The translations under genes were made by a program, and so were the position numbers. The notes below the pieces were generated by a model, which was given only the letters and a program-made list of their open reading frames with translations, did no database searches and was not told the DNA's origin. From Whalleya microplaca (Eukaryota; Ascomycota; Sordariomycetes; Xylariales; Xylariaceae), in assembly GCA_022497155.1 (NCBI GenBank), contig MU385747.1, positions 248,001 to 312,000 on the forward strand: 64,000 bases of DNA, given 5' to 3'. This document shows, one piece after another, positions 34,326-45,286 of this stretch. How positions within the stretch are numbered: the first letter of the stretch is position 1; each line of letters begins with the position of its first letter.

Positions 34326-35564
34326 TCACCCAAAACGAAACGGACAGCCAACCGTAGCAGAGCTTCTATTACGAATGTACTCCTTCATCGCCTCCGCTTG
34401 ATCCAGAACCGGCTCTCTCGAAATCTTCTCAAACCCGGCGGGTCCTAGTTCCTCCGGAAGATATCCTCGACTCTGGAACTCCTTGCCTGGTCTCAACTTT
34501 CCACCGGACTTCACCCACAGCGCCAGCCGGTTATACCACGTATCCGCGACATACCAAGGCTCGAAACCAATAAATTCAGTACTGCGGTAAAGCCGCCCAT
34601 CCGTCCCGGGCTTGGCAAGGACATCCAATGGCCGAGTACGCGGAAGAAAGAAATGTCGAAGCAGAAATCCGCGCACCCGGAAGAAGCCCCCTGTCAACAT
34701 TGTCGCCCACGCCGGGGGATCCGGATATCCGAGGGCTTCGCGCACGTTCTTCTCCTCAATGAACGAGACGAAGAGGGTGCGGGCTAGCCCGTGCAGCAAC
34801 GTCGGAACCCCGCGTAGGAATAGCCCCACCGTCGCATCGGTCACCATGCGGTTCTCGGGGATAAAGTACAGGTGCTGGCTCTCGTACTCCTGCTTCCACT
34901 TCTCCAGCTCCTCCAGCGTGCGCGGGATGCCGCCGAAGCCCATGCGGTGTCCCACCTCGGTCCAGTAGATCAGGTAAGCGACCTTCTCGAGCCGCGTCAG
35001 CGGACGCCAGTTATACCGATCGACCCAGCGCATGGGCTCGAGCACGAACAGGGCAAGCGTGTGCACGTAGTCGCCGTGGCGGATGGGGTAGCGCCCGTGC
35101 AGCCAGTTGAGCTTAGCGAGTATGGTGCGCCCCCGCGCGCCGTCGATGTCGCCGGCCAGGAACTCCGAGACGAAGATGGCGGTGTCCTCGGCGCGGCGCC
35201 CGACCTTGCGCGGCGAGCACAGCTGCCGCGTCTGCACCAGCAGCGGCGTCCCCGTCGCCATCCCGTAGCTCTTCACCAGCGCCCACTGCGTGCCGAAGTA
35301 GAACAGGAACGGCGCGTCGTACAGCAGCGGCAGCTGCATGATCTCGCGCGCCTGCTTGTAGTCCAGCGCGTACGGGTCCGAGACGTACGCCGCGTACTTG
35401 CGCTCCATCCGTCTAACGGCGCGGAAGCGCAGCATTTGAACTAGGGCGAGGTAGGAGATGATGAGGGTGGGTACGATAATACGCCATGGCAGTGATGCCG
35501 GATTGGGCAGGCCTGCATAGTATTCGGCTTGTAAGTGCGTAAAGTTGTCTAGAAGCGCTTCCAT
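34326..35564 (-). CDS. MpaB-like ER-bound oxygenase (rubber-oxygenase / DUF2236-type domain)
   Basis: Single-exon ORF of 412 residues. An N-terminal membrane segment lies at about 27-45 (WRIIVPTLIISYLALVQML). The catalytic domain follows, with the conserved block 'RHGDYVHTLALFVLEPMRW' near residue 165, 'WTEVGHRMGFGGIP', and a C-terminal 'RPGKEFQSRGYLPEELGP'. This matches MpaB/MpaB'-type proteins, membrane-bound oxygenases known for oxidative cleavage of a prenyl chain in mycophenolic acid synthesis and related to bacterial latex-clearing oxygenases. Many fungal genomes have several homologues of unknown substrate. No polyketide synthase or prenyltransferase is visible nearby, so a secondary-metabolite role is not supported by context. 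Confidence 0.75.
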   Translation of the reverse strand: MEALLDNFTHLQAEYYAGLPNPASLPWRIIVPTLIISYLALVQMLRFRAVRRMERKYAAYVSDPYALDYKQAREIMQLPLLYDAPFLFYFGTQWALVKSYGMATGTPLLVQTRQLCSPRKVGRRAEDTAIFVSEFLAGDIDGARGRTILAKLNWLHGRYPIRHGDYVHTLALFVLEPMRWVDRYNWRPLTRLEKVAYLIYWTEVGHRMGFGGIPRTLEELEKWKQEYESQHLYFIPENRMVTDATVGLFLRGVPTLLHGLARTLFVSFIEEKNVREALGYPDPPAWATMLTGGFFRVRGFLLRHFFLPRTRPLDVLAKPGTDGRLYRSTEFIGFEPWYVADTWYNRLALWVKSGGKLRPGKEFQSRGYLPEELGPAGFEKISREPVLDQAEAMKEYIRNRSSATVGCPFRFG

Positions 35565-36166
35565 ACTAGTTTTTCCGTCTGAGGTTTCTAGTATATAATA
35601 ATAATCATATCTATGTTAATGCTAACGGTGATTCTATGCTACTGGTACTAATATTGGTTTTGGCCTTTTCGCCTCCTCATGCTTGATGGCGATCACAACG
35701 TTCATGGTCCGATATCAGAAGAAAGTCGAGCGGGCTCGGCCGCAACTGTGCGGGGAAGACACCGGCTATGTAACCTTGACTAGACGGCCAACCCGCTGGT
35801 AGCGAGGATGTCTCGATATGGCGTAGATCAGCTCTTTCTCATAATCTGTCCCTCACATTCCACGGTCTGGTGCAAGCCATAGCTACATTAGAAAACCACA
35901 AAGCTGTCGAAGTTAAGTACCCAGCTCCCCAGGTGGTAAGCGGTCCTTTACATTCGTCGCAATTTCTAGTGTAGACTTACGAGTCTTGGTCACAATCGAG
36001 CTAACGATACGCTTTAGGAAAGCAATCAGATATCAATGTTGAAGTGGAGTTTCGGGAAATCCGAATGGAAAACCACCCAGAAGCTTTTTCCGATACTAGA
36101 ACCAGCTCCAATAACCTTTTTATTTTCATTCCATGACATGTTTCAAGGAATGGCAAGTCCTCTTAG
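35565..36166. other. Intergenic, possible 5' exon area of the lectin-like ORF
   Basis: No firm gene. A 45-codon ORF starting with ATG near 36035 (MLKWSFGKSEWKTTQK) precedes the next ORF in another frame. I could not find a convincing splice that joins them. Confidence 0.3.
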
Positions 36167-36742
36167 TTGACCAGTGAGAATCCAACCAATTCCATTACGT
36201 CTGAGCCAAGTTCCACGAGACTAAGTAGATGCAGTGATACGTACATCTTCGAGTTGAAGACGGAGATTTACGTCACAGAGGCCGACCCCACCAGGTTCGA
36301 TGTGAGTGACTGGATGCAGCGTAGTAGCCAATACCTCTTCATCATGCGGAACAGTCCTCCTTTTGATGAACAATGCAGATGGATCATAAGCAAGGGGGAG
36401 CTCCGAGTTCGCTTCAAGTATAGTGGGAATTCTGGAGTCATGGTATTGAAGAAGCCGCCGGGGCAAGCCATTGGGGTGGTCATAGGGATACACAACGGTA
36501 ATACCGGGTGTGGTGTTACGCCTGACGTCGGCGACATGGGCATCAAGGGCATTTCGAGTGAATCTTGGGATGGTCAGTTTTCTCATAGCAGCGGCGGAAA
36601 AATGGATACGAAGTCAACTAAATCTACGATGCGAAACCATCTAATCCGTCGCCCTGAAGAAAAGAAGACTAGAGAACTAGACAGTATGTTTCGTAGACAT
36701 GGGAAGTCATTTAGGTTTCTGATTGATTTAACTCAGGCCTAA
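36167..36742 (+). CDS. Fungal fruit-body-lectin-like ORF, 5' end unresolved
   Basis: An open frame of about 191 codons has no ATG at its start; the first in-frame Met lies at residue 49 (DWMQRSSQ). The core resembles fungal fruit body lectins (FB_lectin; Agaricus bisporus/Boletus type): 'YIFELKTEIYVTEADPTRF', then 'YSGNSGVMVLKKPPGQAIG' followed by 'VVIGIHNGNTGCGV', then 'ISSESWDG'. This parallels the family's 'GTSGAL...GVHNYKRWCDIV' region. If correct, it would be a cytosolic beta-sandwich lectin binding galactosyl/GalNAc sugars, usually a defence protein. The canonical KRW motif is replaced by GNT, so sugar binding is uncertain. The basic C-terminal extension (about 60 residues) is atypical. 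Either a first exon is missing or this is a decayed gene. Confidence 0.45.
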   Translation: MTSENPTNSITSEPSSTRLSRCSDTYIFELKTEIYVTEADPTRFDVSDWMQRSSQYLFIMRNSPPFDEQCRWIISKGELRVRFKYSGNSGVMVLKKPPGQAIGVVIGIHNGNTGCGVTPDVGDMGIKGISSESWDGQFSHSSGGKMDTKSTKSTMRNHLIRRPEEKKTRELDSMFRRHGKSFRFLIDLTQA

Positions 36743-37259
36743 CTGGTGCTAACTGGGTGAATGGTAGTGTTTTGAAGACAACATCGCAACAGTGAGTTAG
36801 ATCAGGGTGTCAATATTCGACCGAAGTAACGAGGATCATAGTGGCTTGGTTAGTGCAAGAGGCAGCTATAGATAGGGGTGAAGCCCTCTGATATATACAA
36901 ATATAGGGAGTGGCCACATCCTTCAGCTCTATAGGGCATATCTGAACGGAACCTTGTCGGAACGTTATTATACACTTGGTCAAACTGAAGCATGCGTGTT
37001 GGTCTATTCCTAGCCCTATCTAAGGCCTCGTTGCCACTTAGATAGGGTTTGGAATATATCACTTTCAACTAATAATTCTCTCGGGCCTCTGAGGTGCTTG
37101 CTGGCCTCCCAATTCTAATGGGAGACAATATGTCTTTATATAGAACAATCTCAAGTGTGGCAGTTACGTATTACCCATATCGTGATATATTATAAGAAAT
37201 AAGGTTGTGTAATATTTGTATTTATAACTAGCCAAGGTATGGTGCCCCTAATGACTGTG
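36743..37259. other. Intergenic with a copy of a dispersed repeat
   Basis: Contains a sequence at about 36810-36945 related to 48061-48217. Otherwise nothing supported. Confidence 0.4.
36810..36945 (+). repeat. Dispersed repeat, copy 1
   Basis: Shares GTCAATAT, GGTTAGTGCAAG, AGCTATAG, a short hairpin-forming AGGGGTGAAGCCCT block, CTGATATATAC and CTATAGGGCATAT, in the same order and orientation as 48061-48217. Confidence 0.6.
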
Positions 37260-38804
37260 TTATCGAGCACGAACGTTAAAATCCATTACATCTGAGTCAA
37301 GAACCATTTCCTGAACAAGCTTCTTTATACCTTCGTCAGTTTCGGCAACAGCATCTTCATCTGGTAAGATATCGTAGTGTTGCGCAGTCCTAGTCCGCAC
37401 CATATTTTCGCATGTTTCTAAGATATCGTGTAGTAGAGGTTGTTGTATATAGCTCCAAGCCAAGCACCTTATTATCATCTCGCGGAGCCTAGGCTCCAGG
37501 AAAATATTGCTTATAAGTGCGGGTACTGCCTCTGTATAGATGTCTTCATCAATCCCAGTCACCGGAGACGTGAATGTTACCACTTGTCTCGAACCGTCAT
37601 ATGTCGAGCTGTTCTCCTGGGGGATCGTAGCAGTGCAGGCGAGTTGCTGCATAATCTTTGGCCTGTTAGTAAGATTATTATAATGTAACCATGTCTACTT
37701 ACTCTACCAACTCCCCAGATGTTCCTTCTAATTCCGTTCTCATCACCAAACATGCTCATCCCATCTGGATATCCGCTAGACCATAACCAGGTACGTTAGC
37801 CGCCGGTGAAATATTTCTCAATTCAAATCTGTCAGAATATACATGTAGACTTACAGCTCAGAAGTCCCCTGTTCTTGACCGCGACCAAAGTCGATTAGCT
37901 ATGCCATATTGATTAGTATTGATAGACTCTTATCGTATGGAATCCCTATGTCTCCTTGGTGGTCTATTGATTTTATGACAAACCTTTATCATGGGTACAA
38001 GCCTATGCTCATCTTCTGAAGTTATGTTGTCAATCAAGACGTTGGCTAGGTGTGGTGAACCTTGTATGAGGGTGAAAGGTTTTACACCTGCTAGGATTCT
38101 CTCTCGCCATGCCGGCGTATTCTCGTCTATTAGGGTATCCTCCTTATCGTCCTCTAGTCGGAGAATACGGCCATCTGGGGGATAAGCCATTGCCACACAC
38201 TGGCGGATCACTACTAATAGTAAGACCGGATCATTTATAGAGAATCCTTTGGCAAAGGATGCTCCTTGTCGTAGAACACTGGTGTTGGGTACTCACAGCA
38301 TAGAAAAATATTCCACAAAACCCGGTTAGGAAATCTCCGCTTAGCTCTGGACATTCTAAATCGCCACTGACCTACCGTCCCGCTCGGTACATACTCCATC
38401 GCGATAGTTGGTCGCGTCGGTCTACGCTCTCTCGGCCTCGGCCTAAATATCCTCCTCATATCAAGTCGTTCTCTTACCCGCTCACTCCTCGACAACCGCG
38501 GATCGCTCGGTAATAGCAACGAAGCTTCTTCCATGTCAAACAAACGCACGATGTGCTCGCAACCTCTGAGCCTTCTCAGCCAGCCGGCCTCATTTCTTAG
38601 TTGATCATCTGAGTCGTCCGTTCCAAGCGAAAATTTGACAATAAAGTTTCGTCTAAAGCTCCCATCATTCATTAACTCCTTGAAGAGCAGGGCTCCGCCG
38701 TGATTGTCTAGGCCCACTGAAGTGACATATTTGAAATGGGGCCGAGAACTAAAATAGTTTCTCACATCCCATTGATGCTTGAGTTGTAAGATCTGAGAGG
38801 CCAT
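37260..38804 (-). CDS. Protein kinase-like protein with degenerate catalytic loop (putative pseudokinase)
   Basis: Five exons: 38804-38297, 38213-37984, 37898-37855, 37775-37703, 37655-37260. The introns use GTGAGT, GTTTGT, GTAAGT and GTAAGT donors. The frame closes at 416 residues. Kinase landmarks: 'NFIVKFSLG' with the VAIK-like Lys, then 'RNEAGWLRRLRGCEHIVRLF' (alphaC Glu), hinge 'TIAMEYVPSGTVGQW', the helix-E region 'WNIFLCLVIRQCVAMAYPP', and 'LIDFGRG' (DFG) in the 44-base exon 3. The catalytic loop reads Q-G-S-P-H-L-A-N-V-L where related fungal kinases have H-G-D-x-H-x-x-N-V-L, so the base Asp is Ser and the His is Gln. Metal-binding Asn and DFG Asp remain. Accessory fungal kinase-like family; target unknown. 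Confidence 0.7.
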
Positions 38805-39575
38805 GCGTTTGTGCTGTCTGTATTAATCAATTGATCTCATAGGGATTGCTATTATCGTGTGGTAAGGCCATAAGAAAGTTAATAGCTATATTGACGAACT
38901 ACGTCTTCTATTAAAGAGAAGTGGACAATAGGGAACAAAGAAACTTTTCACATATAACAAACTATCTTTGTAGAAAACTATTATCCGGTTGCTTGCGAAC
39001 TAGTTCCTTTGTTTCTTCCAAAGCTTTATTGAAATGTTCGAATCGTGCGCTTTCAATCGGATGCATGTGCAGTGCAGAACAATGTGCCAAATTATTTCTA
39101 ATACAGTTTTGTCTTCTAGCTTCAAAATAGAAGCTCACGTTCAAGTGCATATAGATGTTTTCGCACATGGATTCTATGGCCTGAATAATAACAAGTAGGT
39201 GTGGCAGGATAGTATCCTTCCAGGACTGGGTTTAAACAACATTTTTCTGTCTTATAGAGGACGGCGAGCTGTTCGGCCGCAATTAGTCCGATCCACGAAC
39301 AGGTAGGCAGCGATTCTGAATGTCGTAATCTAGGTGGCTGGTATACGCCCCATATCCTGTGGCTGAACATAGTAGGGCTCTGCCCCTAAGGACTCGAGTG
39401 ATGGTATTTCCCTACTAGTAGCTACTATGACACTCATAACCTGCGTCTATTACAACATCAGGAGCTTGGTCAGAGTTAGCCTACGTGCGTTCACACCTAA
39501 CAAGGCCACACGCGAAGGCTACCAAGTAGCTTGTGGAATTTACTCTATTTTGAAACATAATTCAGTACTTTTTCA
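38805..39575. other. Intergenic between the kinase-like and rhodopsin-like genes
   Basis: No gene supported. Minus-strand ORFs at 38962-39370 show no domain. Confidence 0.35.
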
Positions 39576-40873
39576 TTATAAAGTGCCTTGAGAATCCTTT
39601 CCGCTATGCATGTCTCCATGGTTATGCTCCTCCGTAATTGAATAGTCCATTCGTCTATGTATAACCCCAGGTTCCAGAGGTATATCGCTATCCTCGCTCT
39701 GTGTCAAGGAGGGTCGCCGTCGATTAGTAGAAATGATTTTAGATTTCGCTGTACTAGGGAAAAGGTCCTCCCTTCGCTGGCTTGATTGGTTGATGTATCC
39801 AGACCGCGATGCCCTATACCCTAAGCCAGAATGCCCCGTTGATGACCCCAAGTTATCTTTACCCCAACGGAAGTATACGTAAATCGATCGAGATACAGCA
39901 AGGTTGGCACCGAGGATGCCGAGGAGCAGTTCCAAGTTTGACCAGATGGCAGTGATGCAGTAGTGCCAGCTAAGATCATCGGATTGGATCCTTAGCGAAG
40001 CCGCTCGGACTATTCCAAACCCTGTGGCTCTGTTTGGCTTGCGTTAGTATATTACTGCAAAGATTTGTAGATTTCAGTATGGGGAGACAAACATGAGGCC
40101 TAAACCCATGAGGCAACAAAGCGAAACTTTTCTCAATAGGCGTATTTGGACCTTCCAGATTATGACCATGGGGAGCATTGAACAGATAGCGTCTGTTAAC
40201 AGCGAGAATGCTGCTATCCTATCAGTTTGGTATACTACACGTTGGAGCTCGAACGTATTAACTCACAGATCGTGAAATAGATAACATATATGCGCACACG
40301 TGTATCCCAGCACGTGCCGTTACCTTTCCAATATGCTTCAATAGGATGGCACTCGGCAAGTAATACAATGATACAGCCCAAGCTCGAAATAATCATGCCG
40401 CCCATGACTATGTACATCAGTATTCTGACAGCCCCATCATTCTTGATGCGCAGCATCAACAGACATATGGAGATCTTCAGCAGACACACTGTCGCAAATA
40501 GGAGGATTTGCGCATACCATCCTAGCATGTTGTTGTTCATATATTGGTCTTCTGTGAGAAACCACCTGTGTCGTCCATTCCCGAAGAGGTCAACTTGTGC
40601 GGCTTGGATCGCCATACGTACCGTTGCTAGTAAGGTAACCGCGATTATCGTGTAGTCATCCCATCCTAGTATTCTCTTCTGGTAACGGACCCAGACGCGA
40701 CAGGATGTTGTAAGCAACGTTAAAGCGGTAAGGACTCCTGTAACGGCTATTAACGTTGTGCCTATGTTCTCGTCCGAAGGAAGTTGATTGGTAACCGCGA
40801 CCGGTGCCATTCTCTCGATCCAATATTGGTTCTGGTCCCGGGTTTGAACTAGATGTTCCTGGAGGTACAACAT
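39576..40873 (-). CDS. Fungal rhodopsin-like integral membrane protein (Pth11/SAT5-type)
   Basis: Three exons: 40873-40267, 40213-40093, 40029-39576 (introns of 53 and 63 bases) give 393 residues. An internal start at 40810 (MAPVAVTNQLPSDENIG) would give 372 and fits the family's usual N-terminus. About seven hydrophobic helices are visible. Hallmarks are 'RVWVRYQKRILGWDDYTII', 'DLFGNGRHRW', 'LKISICLLMLRI', the loop 'ECHPIEAYWKGNGTCWD', 'LLTDAICSMLPMVMIWK', and 'GFGIVRAASLRI'. The cytosolic tail of about 110 residues is Ser/Arg-rich. Such proteins lie in the plasma membrane. Pth11 itself is an infection-related surface receptor, but most relatives have no known ligand. No CFEM domain is present. 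Confidence 0.85.
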
Positions 40874-42668
40874 GACAGTAGAGTAGAATGCATTCTGATA
40901 ATTTAACCTGGACCATGAAATCTTCCCGTTTTTATTCCAGCGTCGTTAAGAAATTGGAGTCCAGTCCTTAGGTTGACTAGAAAGCAAATACTAGATATTG
41001 CTAGGAATTGATAGATGCGATGATTATACAACGAGTTTGCGCTCCGACATTGTAGCAACATAGTTCTGGCGTCCTCAATGTCTCTCTACCTACTCTTACC
41101 GTAACCAGGGGCACCCAAACAGCTATATAGGCTTATTAATACATGCGTATTGCACAATCTCCTAGCTTGACTCTACATACATTGTACCCCGAGAAATAGC
41201 TAGAATGTCGCAAACATTATCCATACCTCTAAACTATTTCGATGTTAGCTACATCCATGCAAGACTGTCCATCTGGTATCTGAGGCTTTTAGAGCACCTT
41301 AGCCTGGTATTGTAGCAGGGATCTGTTCATTCGCTTTGACACTATATACTAATAAGTCTAGTCCGCTAGGGACTTCAACCCATATTCGATACCATTACCG
41401 TGTCTCCGGCTTCTCCCCGAATAAGGTGATGGTCGTGCACCAGATTAGCTCTGTAGGACTCTGGAGGCTATGCACGATAAACTGCCCACATCTTGATTTC
41501 GCAATCGTGATCATTTATTAGACTTGGCTACGGGTACGTAGTACCCACAAGATTTTTATTTAGAAAAAGATCAAAGAAGGCCCTTGCTTATTATTATTTA
41601 CTGATTAATTCAAGACTTTCGTTCGGTGCCTATGGTAAGTTGGTGACGAACGTTAGTGGTCGACTGGCGACGTAGATAGTTACCTGGTGACACCAGTTCC
41701 TTTTTTAGTATTTTGTTGCGGCCTTAAGGTCGCGAGTCGCGGTGATACCAATAGATGATTAATACGCGCGAGTGGAGATGAGAAAAGTTATGAATTCTAT
41801 GCACTAGTTCACATCTGCATCCTTGCAGCCTAAATAACATTCCCTATTGATCTAGCTTTATTAGTTAACTAATCCCGATTATGGCTGGCTGTTTCTGAAA
41901 GACCTTCTGCCTTACTACTACAATGTAGATACCGTGTATGTAACCCATCAATGTTTGTATTTTTATTCCAGTAGAGATGGGAATATGACCATGATTGCAC
42001 AGAAGGAAGTCAAAATATAGTAGGTATTGCAGCCATACTAAAAATGGGACTCCCAATCGATTGGAACCTTTCTAGAGAGATGGTGATGAATCAGTTGTTC
42101 GTCCATCGTCAGATCTCTAGGACATCCCGGTTATCCACATGTAGCAAGTATCACTGTAATAACAGGTCTGCTTCTGTTATAGACTACCTGCCTTTCTAGA
42201 TACTTACCCTCCTGAACGTTCAACACCTTTAGCAGTCTAGACAGCACTTCCTAATTAGGGTTATTATAAAAATCCAATCAATTCTACCAGAGTCTCTCTT
42301 TAACAAAAACCACATTGAGTGCCGTACATACATACATGTACGTACTGGCCATAACTACTGCTGTACATAGGTGCTACGTGCCAACCCTGTCTTTAATTCA
42401 ATGCGAGACCCTGGCCCCTGTTGAATCGATTACAGCCCTGTGCCTAACTAGTCAGCTAATTCAAGATATGATATACACCCCAGTTAGTACTGATACCACA
42501 GGTCTGATCATCTGTGTCCAGGATGATGGGAAATTTTCTCTACATGATGATTTTCCAGCTTCGACAAGGGCATACGAAGCACGACCTGAATATTCGTAGG
42601 GACTGAGACCGTGCGCAAGACAAGCGACGATTAATATAAAGCATTAAAATTTACCCCAACTGCCGAGG
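40874..42668. other. Gene-free stretch of 1.8 kb upstream of the GMC oxidoreductase
   Basis: No supported gene or repeat. ORFs such as 42315-42599 lack domains and compositional support. Confidence 0.4.
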
Positions 42669-44731
42669 ATGTTGGCTACTGCACTATTTTCTTTACTTCT
42701 AGGCGCATTGGCCGCTCCCGGGTCAACTGCGCCAATTCCCGCGAATAGCCATGGTGCGACTCGAAGCGATGCCTACGACTTCGTGAGCACGGTCCTTTGT
42801 CTATCCTATGTAACGTGGTTTGACTCGAATCTAACTTGAACTGCTCTAGATAATCGTGGGAGGTGGTACGGCAGGGACAGCCCTAGCTGCGCGACTCAGC
42901 TTAGGTCTGCCTGCTTCTACTGTCTTGCTGATTGAAGCTGGACCTGCTGCCCTAGCTGAACCTAAGATCAACATCCCTGGGCTTAAGGGAACAGCTCTTG
43001 GAACGAAATATGACTGGAATTTTACCACAGTTCCTCAGCAGCATGTCGCGGAACGTGTCTTCAGCGCTAATCGTGGCAAGGTCCTCGGTGGCAGCTCTGC
43101 CCTGAACTTTAGTAAGTGCCTAGCACCCAGAGCCATTTATTATCACTTGTGCCCTATGTGAAGAGCAATAAGCCCCTATTTGGGCGTATTCAGGAGTCAA
43201 AAGGGCCGTGAATGAGGGCTCAAAACTCGTAGTAATACGCTAAACTACCTAGAATGAGAAAACGCTGACTCCAGGTGCTAAAGTGACATGGGACAGGGCG
43301 TCTGCTGCGGAATATGACTCCTGGGAAAGTCTCGGAAATGCCGGTTGGAATTGGGATAATATGCTTACCGCAATGATGAAGGCCGAGAACTTTACTGGTA
43401 TTAATACCGGTAGTGTAGGCGTAGGCGAATCTGGACCAATAAAGACAGTTATTAATCGCATCATTCCAGAGCATCAGGCATTCTGGATACCGACAGTGAA
43501 GGCTTTAACGGGTGTTGACCATAACTTGGGATCGCTAGGAGGCCAACCGCTGGGCGTTATGTACCAGCCCAGTAATGTCGATCCTACTCACTACAACCGA
43601 TCTTACCCCCCGAATGCATATATACCCATTGCTGGCAGTAATTTGGAGCTGCTCTTGGAGACTAAGGTTGCAAAGATTAACCTTGACAACAACAAAGTTG
43701 CTACTGGTGTCACTCTCGAGAGTGGACTGACTATCCAAGCCAGCAAGGAGGTCATCATCTCTGCTGGTTCATTTCAGAGCCCAGCCCTCCTCGAGCTCTC
43801 CGGCATTGGATCTTCAGATATCCTTTCTACAGCTGGGGTGAAGAAAGTAGTAGACCTTCCTGGTGTTGGGGAGAACCTCCAAGACCATATAAGGATTCAA
43901 AGCTCCTACATTCTGAAAGACAATTACACCTCATTTGACGTCCTCAAGTACGATGCATCCCGGGCTGCCGATGAACTCGCCAAGTGGAATTCTGGAGAAG
44001 TGTCTTTATATGATTACACTGGCTCAGGGTACACCTTTCTGAATTGGGACCAAGCAGTAGGCAACGATTCAGCGACAACCTTGGCTGCACTTGCGCAGGA
44101 GGCGGTGGCCGGCTCCGACTCTGTTGTCGAAAAGAAGAAGCTTTCGTTTATGTCATCCTCTGAAGTGCCTCAAGTCGAGGTCATCTTCTCCGATGGATAC
44201 ACAGGTGTAAAGGGTTATCCGGCCGCCGGATCTTCCCAATACGGCATCAACACTTTCTCCCTAATATCGGTTGTTCAACACCCACTTAGCCGTGGAAGTG
44301 TTCACATTACGTCTGATGCTGATAGCGGAAAACTAGCCATCGATCCCAACTATCTATCGAACGATTACGATTTGCAGGCAGCTGTCCAGGCAATCAAGCT
44401 GTGCCGGAGAATCGCAACCAGCGAGCCGCTTGCTTCAGCATTAACTTCAGAATACGAACCAGGGTTCGACGCCGTGACTACCGATGAGCAATGGCGAGAC
44501 TACGTTCTTAACACGACGCTGACAATCTACCATCCTACTGGTACGTGCGCTATGCTACCTCAAGCTGATGGCGGGGTCGTGGATTCGGATCTCAAGGTGT
44601 ATGGCACCTCGCACTTGCGCGTTGTGGATGCTAGTATAATCCCGGTGCTCATTTCCGGTCATATCCAGACCGCGGTCTATGGCATTGCCGAGATGGCTGC
44701 CGACAAGATTATTACTCAATATAGCAGCTAA
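42669..44731 (+). CDS. Secreted GMC-family FAD oxidoreductase
   Basis: Three exons: 42669-42782, 42850-43111, 43284-44731 give 607 residues. The third exon's acceptor was chosen as the AAG at 43281-43283. It restores 'NFMTWDRASAAEYD', the family consensus; the CAG a few bases upstream would insert SAKV. A signal peptide (MLATALFSLLLGALAAPG) is followed by the FAD Rossmann motif 'IIVGGGTAGTALAARL' across the first junction, then 'GKVLGGSSALN' (GMC signature 1), 'AGSFQSPALLELSGIG' (signature 2), and the C-terminal catalytic His region 'HPTGTCAML' and 'SGHIQTAVYGIAEMAAD'. Family members include aryl-alcohol oxidases, glucose oxidases and patulin-type dehydrogenases. The substrate cannot be told from sequence. 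All motifs are intact. Confidence 0.88.
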
Positions 44732-45286
44732 GAAGTGGATGGTGGAACTAGTTAGGTCTTGGACGATGTGTCGGAGTGAGTGTTGAGGCTCCTTGAGTTG
44801 AGCCTTGAGAAGTGAAGAAAGTTATGTAATGAGATATGCGATGAGATGTGCAATGAGATATAGGATATGACATGAGACAGGACCGTAACGAACAATAGGT
44901 AGAAGAGAGATTACATTCAAGCTGGTTAGATGGCTCTAGATATTAGGCTCAAACTATTATATCCATGGAATATAACATAAATTGGGTCTTAATCGGTTAC
45001 CATACCTATTCAACCCTAAGGGGCTCAAGTAAGCAGCATAAGCCTCCTTAATCAATGCTCCTGCTTAACATCATAATCAACCACAATTGGGTGTCCCAGA
45101 CCGCACACTCTCTGAGAAGTCTGCTGACAGGGAATAGTATGTGCGATATTGAATATATGTCTTAGTATCAAGTCTTGGGCGGGTAGATAAATCTCATATA
45201 TAACCGAGCAGATAGGCAGAACAAGATGGCTACCCCATTCCTAGTCTCGAAAAATTCCAACCCCTAGGGCTTGTGGTTCTATATAT
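44732..45286. other. Convergent 3' intergenic region
   Basis: No gene. A short GAGATATGCGAT-like imperfect repeat lies at 44828-44862. Confidence 0.4.

Noticed and set aside
42315..42599. 94-codon ORF before the GMC gene
   Set aside because: No similarity recognised and no coding bias that I can see; could be chance in a 1.8-kb gap.
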